64,000 nt of DNA from Gluconobacter potus (lineage in GTDB: Bacteria > Pseudomonadota > Alphaproteobacteria > Acetobacterales > Acetobacteraceae). Shown here piece by piece: positions 8,356 to 16,447 of this stretch. Where the stretch lies: positions 62,001-126,000 of the forward strand of contig NZ_JABCQF010000003.1 of NCBI RefSeq assembly GCF_015244705.1, given 5' to 3'. The stretch's first letter is position 1. Every line of letters starts with the position of its first letter. The notes beneath the pieces are model-generated. The model saw only the letters and a list, made by a program, of their open reading frames with translations. It was not told the origin of the DNA and searched no databases. A program made the translations under genes and the position numbers.

Positions 8356-9107
8356 CGCTTCCGGTTCTGGTTCTCGCCGGGTCCCGGGACGGCGAGAACG
8401 ATGTACTTGCGAAACTCGGTCAGGTTTCCCACAAGGCACTGCTTCCCGTCGCCGGTCAGCCCATGCTGGCCCGCGTGCTCGATACGATTGCCCGCACGCC
8501 CGGCCTTGGGCCCGTCACGATCAGCATCGAAAACCCGGACTGCATCAGGGATCTCGCAGGTGACGCCACGATCCTGCGTTCGGCCCCTTCTCCAAGCGAG
8601 AGCGTGGCCGAAGCCATTGCCCGGATCGGCACGCCCTGTCTGGTGACGACAGCCGATCATGCGCTTCTGCGCCCGGAATGGATTCAGGAGTTCCTCGCCA
8701 AGGCACAGGGCTGCGATCTTGCGGCCGGCGTGGCGCTGCGTGCGACGGTTGAGCGCGACGTGCCCGGCACGAAACGGACCTATATCCATCTGTCTGACAT
8801 GAGCTTTTCCGGCTGCAACCTGTTCCTGATCGGCACGCCGAAAGGACGGAATGTTATCGAACTGTGGAAGCGCCTTCAGCAGAACCGCAAACGCCCGCTC
8901 CGGATGGCCCTGACACTTGGGATCGGGACCCTGCTCCGGGCCATGACCCGTACGCTCGATTCCACGGCCCTGTATCGCCGTATCCGGACGCTGACGGGCG
9001 CAAATGTGCGTCTGGTGACGCTCTCGGACGGGCGCGCGGCCGTGGACGTGGACAAACCCTCGGACCTGACGCTGGCTGAAAAAATCCTGGCCCGGACGAC
9101 ACCATGA
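8352..9107 (+). CDS. MobA-like NTP transferase domain protein
   Basis: A 251-residue protein beginning with LPVLVLAGSRDG and continuing with HKALLPVAGQPMLARVL, the layout of MobA-like/sugar-phosphate nucleotidyltransferases. The usual glycine-rich GGxGTR loop is altered to GSRDGEND. The metal-binding region looks like TTADHALL. Such enzymes couple an NTP to a sugar- or polyol-phosphate; inositol-1-phosphate cytidylyltransferase is one member of the wider group. It lies between the hydroxylase and a glycosyltransferase with 4-base overlaps on both sides, so it probably activates a headgroup for the lipid made here. The exact substrate cannot be read from sequence. Confidence 0.72.
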   Translation: MTLPVLVLAGSRDGENDVLAKLGQVSHKALLPVAGQPMLARVLDTIARTPGLGPVTISIENPDCIRDLAGDATILRSAPSPSESVAEAIARIGTPCLVTTADHALLRPEWIQEFLAKAQGCDLAAGVALRATVERDVPGTKRTYIHLSDMSFSGCNLFLIGTPKGRNVIELWKRLQQNRKRPLRMALTLGIGTLLRAMTRTLDSTALYRRIRTLTGANVRLVTLSDGRAAVDVDKPSDLTLAEKILARTTP

Positions 9108-10174
9108 AAATCGCCTACATCATCAATTCCCTCGAATGTGGCGGCGCACAGCTTCCCATTCCGGATATCGTGTCCTTTCTGAAAGCCCGAGGCGGGGATG
9201 TGACCGTCTTCGCCCTGGCCCGCAAGGACGGCCTCGCCATCCCGCTGATCGAAGCCGCAGGCATCCCCGTGCGCGTCCGGGAAGGCACGACGCGGGACCA
9301 TATCGCGGCCTATCGCTGGCTGCGGGACGAGATGGAGGCGTTTCAGCCGGACCTGATCTGGACGTCGCTAAGCCGCGCCACGCTTCTGGGACAACTGGTT
9401 GCCCTGCGCCACAAGACCCCGACGGTTCACTGGCAGCATTGCGGGCGTCTGAAGAAGGCCAACGCGTTCCTGCTGAGGCTGTGCCGCCCCTACACGACGC
9501 TCTGGGTCGCCGACTCCCAGTCCGTCATCACCTTTGCCGCGAAGGAACTCGGCCTTACCGACAATTTCGTCGCCTGGCCCATTTTCCGCGCCAATCCGGA
9601 CGCTCCTGTGGCCACGCCGTGGAAAGACGGCGAAGTTGTCCGCGTCGGCTCGCTGGGACGCCTGAACCCCGTCAAGGCGTATGACATTCTGTGCGAGGCC
9701 GTGGCTCTTCTGAAAGACCATCCCGACCTGCCGCCATTCCGCCTTCAGATCGCAGGTGATGGTCCCGAACACGCAGCGCTTCAGGCCCGCATCACGGCCG
9801 GGAATCTGCCGATCGACCTTCTGGGCTACGAATCAAAGCCGTTTGATTTTCTGAAAACACTGCATCTTTACGTCCAGTCGTCGCACTGGGAGGGCATGTG
9901 TGTCGCGGGGCATGAAGCCATGTCCTGTGGCCTTCCGGTCGTCGCCACCCCTGCGGGTGAACTGCCATCGAGCATTCTCGACGGTGAGACGGGACGCATC
10001 GTGCCGTTCGACAATGCCCCTGCCCTTGCGGCAGCTCTGGCGGACCTGATCGGCAGACCGGCCGATCTCGCGGCCATGGGCGCCCGGTCCCGCAAACGGG
10101 TGCTGGAACGCTTCGGGCCTGAAGCGTTCGTTAGGCATGGCAATGCCGTGCTGGATCGTATCCCGGGCTTCTGA
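9104..10174 (+). CDS. GT4-type glycosyltransferase
   Basis: A 356-residue GT-B glycosyltransferase. The N-terminal acceptor domain starts IAYIINSLECGGAQ; the C-terminal donor domain has VGSLGRLNPVKAYDIL and the EX7E-like region HWEGMCVAGHEAMSCGLPV. There is no signal peptide or clear membrane span, consistent with action at the cytoplasmic membrane surface. It is last in the coupled operon that begins at 4366. A role in attaching a sugar to ceramide or another lipid is the likeliest reading; the donor sugar is unknown. Confidence 0.85.
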   Translation: MKIAYIINSLECGGAQLPIPDIVSFLKARGGDVTVFALARKDGLAIPLIEAAGIPVRVREGTTRDHIAAYRWLRDEMEAFQPDLIWTSLSRATLLGQLVALRHKTPTVHWQHCGRLKKANAFLLRLCRPYTTLWVADSQSVITFAAKELGLTDNFVAWPIFRANPDAPVATPWKDGEVVRVGSLGRLNPVKAYDILCEAVALLKDHPDLPPFRLQIAGDGPEHAALQARITAGNLPIDLLGYESKPFDFLKTLHLYVQSSHWEGMCVAGHEAMSCGLPVVATPAGELPSSILDGETGRIVPFDNAPALAAALADLIGRPADLAAMGARSRKRVLERFGPEAFVRHGNAVLDRIPGF

Positions 10175-10195
10175 GCGCCCGGGGATACGCGCTTC

Positions 10196-11086
10196 TCAGG
10201 CGCCGAAGATCCGGCGCTTCAGATTGAGCAGGTCCCGCCTGGGGCCAATCCCGATTTTCTTGACGTCAATCAGCGTCACCTGCCCGGCTGCGGACAGGGT
10301 GTGCATCCCGTCCGGATACCGCTTCCGCAAAGACGCCGGGATGGAAATCGACAGGCCGAGCGTGACTTTCGGCAGCCCCCGTTCCAGCCCTTCAATTTCC
10401 AGCAGCCGGATCCCGCGACCATAGGTTCCGCGGCAGTCCTGCGTGGGCAGGAAGATCTTTCCATCCACGAGAACCGGCGTACCCCCGGGACGTGCCCCTG
10501 CCCGGTCGTTCAGGAAAAGCCCGAGGTTTTTCCATGACCCCATCAGGGTGTCGGCCACGGAAATGTTCAGAAGACTCTGCCGTTCGTCCTTGTTGCCCGC
10601 AGGCGTCCAGAACATCCACCAGCGATCGGCATACTGAAATGGCGTGGCATCGATCGCGGCTTCGGCGAAATCGAACGCCTCGACCCGCTCCCACTCACGC
10701 GGAAACGATTTTGCCCGATAGAGCGAAAGATGGCCCGAAGCGCTGGCCTCGGGCAGCATATAGACCTCGCCCTCATGCGCGAACACGAACGGGTAGGACA
10801 GATGCCAGGGCTCCTGCAGAACGGTTTCACGCGACAGCAGACGGCCCGTTCCGTCATAGATCAGGACCTCGATCGTTCCCGTGGGGTTGCGGTAATCGAA
10901 GGCCTCGGCAAAGACGTACAGCTTTCCGTCCCGCCAGAATCCGAACGGATCGGCCAGAAAACAGTGATCCCCGATATCGGGCAGAGTCGTGATGGGAAAG
11001 CCGTTCAGACTGGCCGCTTCGACCACCTCAGCCAGAGGCGCATGAACGATGGCGCATCGCCAGTGATCCGTTCGCAAAAATGGCAT
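10196..11086 (-). CDS. GINT1 N-terminal-domain-like beta-propeller protein
   Basis: A 296-residue protein of repeated aromatic and glycine-rich blades (FLADPFGFWRDGKLYVFAEA, then YPFVFAHEGEVYMLPEAS, then DRWWMFWTPAG, then GTPVLVDGKIFLPTQD), consistent with a five-bladed propeller. The pattern matches the domain at the N-terminus of plant glucosamine inositolphosphorylceramide transferase 1 (GINT1), which also occurs alone in bacteria. There is no signal peptide. It converges on the GT4 gene with only 21 bases between, so a GINT1-like two-part arrangement (propeller plus separate transferase) is conceivable. Family recognition is moderate; function is unproven. Confidence 0.62.
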   Translation of the reverse strand: MPFLRTDHWRCAIVHAPLAEVVEAASLNGFPITTLPDIGDHCFLADPFGFWRDGKLYVFAEAFDYRNPTGTIEVLIYDGTGRLLSRETVLQEPWHLSYPFVFAHEGEVYMLPEASASGHLSLYRAKSFPREWERVEAFDFAEAAIDATPFQYADRWWMFWTPAGNKDERQSLLNISVADTLMGSWKNLGLFLNDRAGARPGGTPVLVDGKIFLPTQDCRGTYGRGIRLLEIEGLERGLPKVTLGLSISIPASLRKRYPDGMHTLSAAGQVTLIDVKKIGIGPRRDLLNLKRRIFGA

Positions 11087-11168
11087 GAGGCACTCTCCCG
11101 TAAAAATACAGCTTCAAAAAAAGCATGCCGGGGCAGACGTAGAGCGCAGATCGGGGCAGGATGGAACC

Positions 11169-11708
11169 ATGAGTACGGTTCTTGCCGAAAATCCCGCTGC
11201 AACATCCTGTGGCCTGCCGGAAACGCAACTGGCCATCCGGCGCGCCGTCCTCGGATTGTGCCGGACAATGAACTGGGCCGCCATCAATGAATTCGCCCTT
11301 CCCGCCGCGGGACGCCGCGCGGACATCATGGCACTCCTGCCCGATCATTCCCTGACCTGCATCGAGATCAAATCCGGCCTGCGCGATTTCCAGACCGATC
11401 AGAAATGGCCCGAATACCGGGACTGGTCCGACCGGCTGTTTTTTGCGGTGGATGACGGCTTTCCGCTGGATCTGATTCCGCCGGATGTGGGCCTGATCGT
11501 CGTCAGCGTCAGCGCCGTCCCCGCTGCCCTGCGCGACAGTATTCTGGCAGAATGCACGATCATTCGGGAGCCCGTGCTCCACAAGCTGGCTCCCGCACGG
11601 CGGCGCACGCTGCTGCATCTGTTTGCGACAACGGCCGCAAGCCGTCTCATGAGCCTTGAAGACCCCGCCATTACGGCATCCCTCCGCGCTGCACGGCGCA
11701 CAGACTAG
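11169..11708 (+). CDS. mmcB: MmcB family DNA repair protein
   Basis: A 179-residue protein matching MmcB, a small PD-(D/E)XK-type nuclease-like protein of alphaproteobacteria linked to DNA damage tolerance in Caulobacter. Visible core: RADIMALLPDHSLTCIEIKSG, with the nuclease-fold D and ExK, followed by DFQTDQKWPEYRDWSDRLFFA. I chose the ATG at 11169; the longer frame from 11085 has no family support. It is divergent from the GINT1-like gene and lies 9 bases upstream of an inositol-monophosphatase-like gene. Confidence 0.83.
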   Translation: MSTVLAENPAATSCGLPETQLAIRRAVLGLCRTMNWAAINEFALPAAGRRADIMALLPDHSLTCIEIKSGLRDFQTDQKWPEYRDWSDRLFFAVDDGFPLDLIPPDVGLIVVSVSAVPAALRDSILAECTIIREPVLHKLAPARRRTLLHLFATTAASRLMSLEDPAITASLRAARRTD

Positions 11709-11717
11709 GACAGTTCC

Positions 11718-12506
11718 ATGACCTTCGATCCGATTGCCGTCCGCCTCGAAGCCGCCCGTTCCGTTGTGCGCGATGCGGCCCGGCTGGCCCTCTCCCTGCG
11801 CCCTGCTCCGGGTGGTCCGACCGGGACCCTCAAGGGCCGGCAGGACTACCTGACCGAGACGGATGGCGCCGTGGAAGCCTTTGTCAGCCGCCGCATCCAG
11901 GAGCTTTTCCCCGAGGATGGCTTTCAGGGCGAGGAAAATGGTGCGACGCGTCAGGGCGGCTTCCGCTGGGTCGTGGACCCGATCGACGGTACCTCCAATT
12001 ATGCACGCGGCCGTGACCGCTGGTGCGTGTCGCTCGGCCTGCTGGACGGAGACGAACCCGTAGCTGGCGTGATCGATGCTCCGGCGCTTGGCGAAGTCTT
12101 CACGGCCCAGAAGGGCAAGGGCGCGTTCCTGAACGGCAAGCCGATCAAGGCGTCCCCCATCACGAACACGCAGGAAGCCATGATCGAAATGGGCTGGTCC
12201 GCGCGCGTGACGACCGAGACTTTCAACGAGAAGATCGCCGCCATCATGGCGCTCGGCGCAATGCCGCGCTCCGGCGGCTCCGGTGCACTCGCGCTGGCGG
12301 ACGTGGCGTGTGGCCGCTCCGACGGATATCTGGAAATCGTCATCCAGCTCTGGGACGTGGCGGCAGCACTCGTCATCCTTTCGGAAGCCGGGGCCGCGGT
12401 CTCGCCCTTCCTTCAGACAGGCGGCCTGACGGGCGGGGCAACCATTCTTGCCGCCGCGCCCGGCATTGCGAAGGCCCTGTCCGCCGCCGTTAACGTGGAA
12501 ATCTGA
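11718..12506 (+). CDS. Inositol monophosphatase family protein
   Basis: A 262-residue member of the Mg2+-dependent, Li+-sensitive phosphatase family. The metal-binding motifs are visible: GEENGA (Glu ligand), VVDPIDGTSNYARG (DPIDGT) and IQLWDVAAALVILSEAGA (WDxAA). Family members hydrolyse inositol-1-phosphate, histidinol phosphate, PAP or fructose-1,6-bisphosphate, and these cannot be separated reliably by eye. Given the adjacent lipid locus with a GINT1-like protein, a role in inositol metabolism is attractive; a HisN-type histidinol phosphatase is the main alternative. Confidence 0.82.
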   Translation: MTFDPIAVRLEAARSVVRDAARLALSLRPAPGGPTGTLKGRQDYLTETDGAVEAFVSRRIQELFPEDGFQGEENGATRQGGFRWVVDPIDGTSNYARGRDRWCVSLGLLDGDEPVAGVIDAPALGEVFTAQKGKGAFLNGKPIKASPITNTQEAMIEMGWSARVTTETFNEKIAAIMALGAMPRSGGSGALALADVACGRSDGYLEIVIQLWDVAAALVILSEAGAAVSPFLQTGGLTGGATILAAAPGIAKALSAAVNVEI

Positions 12507-12594
12507 CATCCCTTCCGCCCCGCACTCGTGATTTGGCCGCATTTGGCGCATAGTGCGGGAAATATTCCTAAGATGACTGCAGAAGGTATCCTCC

Positions 12595-13473
12595 ATGACC
12601 CTGTCCGGTCTCCTGCGTAAGACCATGCTCGTCGCTTCGGGCTGCGCCGCCCTGTCAGCCTGTTCCGATGCTCCCCAGACCACGGCCAGCCAGCAGCAGA
12701 TCATTGTCGATCGCGCCACGCTGGCGGTTCAGGATCTCTTCACGGGAACAACAGCACAGTCCCGCTCCCAGAAGCTGCTGGCCGAAGCCAAGGCCGTCAT
12801 GGTCTGCCCGTCCGTGCTGAACATGTCCTTCGGGATCGGCGGCTCGGGTGGTCGCTGCGTGCTTCTGAGCCGCGACGCCCGCGGATCATGGTCCGACCCG
12901 GCATTCTACCGCCTGGGCACGGCCTCGATGGGGCTTCAGCTTGGCGTGCAGAGCACGGAAACGATCCTGTTCATCATGTCCCAGCGCGGCATTCAGGCCA
13001 TTCTGGACAGCCAGTTCAAGTTTGATGCCTCTGCGTCCGCCTCCTTCGCCAGCATCGGCTCGGGTCTGGAGGACAGCACGGCTGGCGCACACAACACCGA
13101 CATCTACGCCGCCCAGAAGAACGAGGGCCTGTATGCCGGAGCTGCGCTGGGTGGTTCCAAGCTGACCGTCGATAGTGGCGCCAACCGGGCCTATTACAAC
13201 CAGACCGTCGGCCCCGAGGACATCATTGTGACGATGCGTGTCAACAACCCGTCTGCCGATCCGCTGCGCCGCGCCCTGATGTCCGTGGCGAAGCTGCCCG
13301 TCAGCAGCACAGCCACATCCCGCGTGTCACAGGCGGTCACCGCCGCGCGCACGACCGCCACGCAGGACGTCGTCGGCAACAACCCGTATCCGACAACTTA
13401 CGATTCAACGCGCCCGTATTCCGCACAGGCGTCCAGCGTGCAGAGCCAGACCCTCGCCCCGCTGAAGCATTGA
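12595..13473 (+). CDS. SYLF/Ysc84-domain lipoprotein
   Basis: A 292-residue protein with a lipoprotein signal peptide (lipobox LSAC, Cys23 becoming the lipidated N-terminus), then a SYLF/Ysc84 domain. Typical features are KAVMVCPSVLNMSFGIGGSG, glycine-rich and serine-rich beta stretches, and GAALGGSKLTVDSGAN. SYLF domains bind lipids. The C-terminal 50 residues are Ser/Thr/Ala-rich and probably disordered. It is probably anchored in the envelope facing the periplasm. A hairpin terminator follows. Confidence 0.82.
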   Translation: MTLSGLLRKTMLVASGCAALSACSDAPQTTASQQQIIVDRATLAVQDLFTGTTAQSRSQKLLAEAKAVMVCPSVLNMSFGIGGSGGRCVLLSRDARGSWSDPAFYRLGTASMGLQLGVQSTETILFIMSQRGIQAILDSQFKFDASASASFASIGSGLEDSTAGAHNTDIYAAQKNEGLYAGAALGGSKLTVDSGANRAYYNQTVGPEDIIVTMRVNNPSADPLRRALMSVAKLPVSSTATSRVSQAVTAARTTATQDVVGNNPYPTTYDSTRPYSAQASSVQSQTLAPLKH

Positions 13474-13476
13474 GAC

Positions 13477-13508
13477 AACCCTGCCGTCCTCTCCGGAGGA
13501 CGGGGGTT
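13477..13508. terminator. Hairpin terminator between convergent genes
   Basis: Stem CCGTCCTC paired with GAGGACGG around a TCCG loop, extended outward by AACC/GGTT. It lies between the SYLF gene (ends 13473) and mltG (ends 13508 on the minus strand). There is no long T-run, so it may be only moderately efficient. Confidence 0.7.
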
Positions 13509-14557
13509 CAGTTCTGGTTCTGAGGTGTCGCCGACAGATGCGCGCGATAGGCGCGGATGTTTTTATCCTGATCGGCGAGCGTCTCGGCGAAATTATGCCC
13601 GCCCGTCCCCGTCGCCACAAAATACAGCATCTTCCCGTCAGCCGGATGCGCTGCGGCGTCCAGTGAGGTCGGTCCCGGCGAACAGATGGGGCCGGGCGGC
13701 AGTCCTGCCTGAAGATAGGTGTTGTAAGGTCCCGGGGTCTGCAGATCCTCATGGGTCAGCGGTGCGTCCAGCGTTCCTGCGCCATTGCTGAGCCCGTAGA
13801 TCACGCTCGGATCCGTCTGAAGCCGCATACCCAGTTTCAGGCGGTTCAGAAACACGCGTGCCACCATCGGCCGCTCGGACGGCACGGCCGTCTCACGCTC
13901 GATCAGCGATGCGAGAACCAGCAGTTCCTGTGGAGACTGGATCAGCCCGTCCAGCGCCTCGACATTGCGGCCGTCCCAGGCTGCGGCGAGCTTGGCCGCC
14001 ATCATTTTTTGCAGTTTCTCGGCCAGAGTCTGCCGCGTCTTCCCCCAGACGTAAGAGATTGTCTGCGGGAAGACGCTGCCCTCGGCAAGCGTGGGCACTT
14101 CACCGCTCAGCGCCGGAGCCTTGTTCAGAATGGCCGCGATCCTGAGGGCCGTCAGCCCTTCGGGCACCGTCAGCTGATGGGAAACGGGCTTGCCGTGACG
14201 CAGGATTTCAAGGGTATGCGCGACCGAAACCCGGGCCGGAAACTGCAGTTCCGCAGCGTGGATCTGGCCATCACGATGCGTCAGGAACGCGGCAATCCGG
14301 AAAAACGTACCGGATGCCCAGGTCGGGGAGAGGATCCCGTCGTCCTGGAGCGCCTTTGTCACACGGGCATTGTTGCCATGCGGAATGACGAAAGTCTTCT
14401 CGTCCTGCAGCGGTCCGGGATCGGTGTAGTGGCCGTAACCTGCGGCCAGTCCTGCGACGAGGAGCAGTGGCGCCCCGAAGAGCGCCAGCTTGCGGCCAGC
14501 CTTCGGCGGAAGAACAAGCTTCCGCGGTTCCTCGCCGTCCGGCTGACCTTCAGACAT
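13508..14557 (-). CDS. mltG: Endolytic peptidoglycan transglycosylase MltG
   Basis: A 349-residue YceG/MltG family protein. It has one N-terminal transmembrane segment at about residues 25-43 (LALFGAPLLLVAGLAAGYG), a LysM-like region (FVIPHGNNARVTKALQ), then the catalytic core with LASLIERETAV (the catalytic Glu) and RVFLNRLKLGMRLQTDPSVIYGL. It cleaves nascent glycan strands in the periplasm to end chain growth. It lies 17 bases downstream of fabF, an arrangement common in alphaproteobacteria, and is probably co-transcribed with it. Confidence 0.95.
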   Translation of the reverse strand: MSEGQPDGEEPRKLVLPPKAGRKLALFGAPLLLVAGLAAGYGHYTDPGPLQDEKTFVIPHGNNARVTKALQDDGILSPTWASGTFFRIAAFLTHRDGQIHAAELQFPARVSVAHTLEILRHGKPVSHQLTVPEGLTALRIAAILNKAPALSGEVPTLAEGSVFPQTISYVWGKTRQTLAEKLQKMMAAKLAAAWDGRNVEALDGLIQSPQELLVLASLIERETAVPSERPMVARVFLNRLKLGMRLQTDPSVIYGLSNGAGTLDAPLTHEDLQTPGPYNTYLQAGLPPGPICSPGPTSLDAAAHPADGKMLYFVATGTGGHNFAETLADQDKNIRAYRAHLSATPQNQN

Positions 14558-14574
14558 TGAAAACGAACCCTTCC

Positions 14575-15861
14575 TCAGTCCTTGAAGCGCTTGAGGATGA
14601 TGCTCGCATTCGTGCCACCAAAGCCGAAGCTGTTGGACAGGGCAACGTCGATCTTGCGCTTCTGGGCCACATGCGCCACACGGTCGATGACGCTTTCACG
14701 CGCAGGATTGTCCAGGTTCAGCGTGGGCGGCACGATGCCGTCACGGATGGCCTGAAGGCAGAAGATGGCCTCGACCGCACCGGCCGCCCCCAGAAGATGC
14801 CCAATTGCCGACTTCGTGGAGGACATGGCCAGACGCTTGGCATCATCGCCAAAGAAGCGCTCGACGGCATCAAGCTCAAGGTCATCCGCCATGGTGGAGG
14901 TGCCATGAGCATTGACGTAGTCGATATCGGCCGTCGTCAGGCCACCACTGTTGCGCAGCGCAGCCTTCATGGCACGGAAAGCGCCGTCATGGCCTTCGGC
15001 AGGAGCCGTGATGTGATACGCATCACCAGACATGCCGTAGCCGCCGATCTCACCATAGATCTTCGCACCACGGCGCTTGGCATGCTCAAGTTCTTCAAGC
15101 ACGACCACACCGGCGCCCTCACCCATGATGAAGCCGTCGCGGTCCTTGTCCCAGGGGCGCGAGGCCTTGGTCGGATCGTCGTTGGAAGCCGTGGACAGCG
15201 CACGCGCCGAACAGAACCCGGCAATACCGAGCGAGCAGATCGCAGCTTCCGCACCGCCCGCCACCATCACGTCGGCATCGCCATACTGGATGAGGCGCGA
15301 GGCATCACCGATGGCATGAACGCCGGTCGCACAGGCCGTCACGACAGCATGGTTCGGTCCCTTGAATCCGTAGCGGATCGAAAGGTGACCGGAAATCAGG
15401 TTGATCAGGGCCGAGGGAATGAAGAACGGCGACAGACGGCGGGCCTTACCGCTCGAAACCGTCAGGGAGCCGTCATAAATCGTCTGGAGACCGCCGATAC
15501 CCGAGCCGATCATCACGCCTGTGGCGCAGCGATCATCCTCGTCCTCAGGCTTCCAGCCTGAATCCTCGACAGCCTGAATGGCTGCGGCAAGGCCCAGATG
15601 GATGAAACGGTCCATCTTCTTCTGGTCCTTGACCGGCACCCAGTCGGACAACGTGAGACCGCCTTCCGCCGTCGGGCCATCCGGAACCTGTCCGGCGACC
15701 TGGGCAGGAAGTTCGGAGGGATCGAAATGCGTGATCCGGCCAACGCCGGACTGTCCTTCGATCAGCCGCTTCCAGGTCAGTTCCGCGCCCACAGCCAGTG
15801 GGCTGACAACACCGATACCGGTTACGACGACACGCCGCCCGTTAGTTGCAGTCCCGCTCAT
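14575..15861 (-). CDS. fabF: 3-oxoacyl-ACP synthase II
   Basis: A 428-residue condensing enzyme. The nucleophile is Cys177 (VTACATG); the two active-site histidines lie in NAHGTSTMADD and AIGHLLGAAGA; the C-terminal FGFGGTNAS is the family signature. FabF elongates acyl-ACP in fatty acid synthesis. I prefer the start at 15861 (MSGTATNGRR) over a start 18 bases upstream. It is downstream of acpP with two stable hairpins between them, and upstream of mltG. Confidence 0.96.
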   Translation of the reverse strand: MSGTATNGRRVVVTGIGVVSPLAVGAELTWKRLIEGQSGVGRITHFDPSELPAQVAGQVPDGPTAEGGLTLSDWVPVKDQKKMDRFIHLGLAAAIQAVEDSGWKPEDEDDRCATGVMIGSGIGGLQTIYDGSLTVSSGKARRLSPFFIPSALINLISGHLSIRYGFKGPNHAVVTACATGVHAIGDASRLIQYGDADVMVAGGAEAAICSLGIAGFCSARALSTASNDDPTKASRPWDKDRDGFIMGEGAGVVVLEELEHAKRRGAKIYGEIGGYGMSGDAYHITAPAEGHDGAFRAMKAALRNSGGLTTADIDYVNAHGTSTMADDLELDAVERFFGDDAKRLAMSSTKSAIGHLLGAAGAVEAIFCLQAIRDGIVPPTLNLDNPARESVIDRVAHVAQKRKIDVALSNSFGFGGTNASIILKRFKD

Positions 15862-15897
15862 CGATGCCTCTTGTCTCACGTTATGTCCGGGTCTTGC

Positions 15898-15924
15898 AGC
15901 CGGGCCTCAGGAAAAGGCCCGGCT
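15898..15924 (-). promoter_or_regulatory. Intercistronic hairpin between acpP and fabF (fabF-proximal)
   Basis: A perfect 10-base stem (AGCCGGGCCT/AGGCCCGGCT) with a 7-base loop, not followed by a T-run on the transcribed strand. It may set a processing site or partial attenuation between the highly expressed acpP and fabF. Confidence 0.55.
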
Positions 15925-15957
15925 GGTCTTCCGCCTCGTATGACGAGACGGGAATCC

Positions 15958-15977
15958 GGAGCCGGAAAACCGGCTCC
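15958..15977 (-). promoter_or_regulatory. Intercistronic hairpin just after acpP
   Basis: A perfect 8-base stem (GGAGCCGG/CCGGCTCC) with an AAAA loop, 8 bases beyond the acpP stop. A hairpin here could protect the 3' end of an abundant acpP message. No T-run follows. Confidence 0.55.
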
Positions 15978-15985
15978 AGTCAGCC

Positions 15986-16225
15986 TCAGGCTGCCTTCTG
16001 CTTCTCGATGTAGTCGATGGCATCCTTGACGGTTGCGATCTTCTCGGCTGCATCTTCCGGGATCTCGACGGAGAAGGCTTCTTCGAAAGCCATGACCAGC
16101 TCGACCGTATCGAGGCTGTCAGCGCCCAGGTCGTCGATGAACGACGCGTCCGGCGTTACCTTGCTTTCGTCCACACCGAGGTGCTCGACAACGATCTTCT
16201 TTACCTTGTCAGCAATATCGCTCAT
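15986..16225 (-). CDS. acpP: Acyl carrier protein (housekeeping)
   Basis: A 79-residue acidic protein with the classic [18 protein letters not shown] motif; Ser37 carries 4'-phosphopantetheine. The start at 16225 (MSDIADK) matches the usual ACP N-terminus; an upstream in-frame ATG at 16246 is unlikely. It is the central acyl carrier for fatty acid synthesis, between fabG and fabF as in most proteobacteria. Confidence 0.97.
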   Translation of the reverse strand: MSDIADKVKKIVVEHLGVDESKVTPDASFIDDLGADSLDTVELVMAFEEAFSVEIPEDAAEKIATVKDAIDYIEKQKAA

Positions 16226-16447
16226 CTGTTCGTTCCTTCTGCCCATCCGGGACCCTTTTGCCCGTCCGGTGCGTTACATCAAAACTCGTACTGCCATCTG
16301 CCAGTCCGGAAGCCCGGAGGTTCCTCCAGCGCAGGACCGCCCCCTTCGCAGGGGAGGCGTTGCCGCCGGAAAAACCGGACATCAGCCTTCAGCAGGCCGG
16401 GCAAAGCAGCGCGCGATTAGCATGCTTTAACCAAAAAGGCCAAGCAT

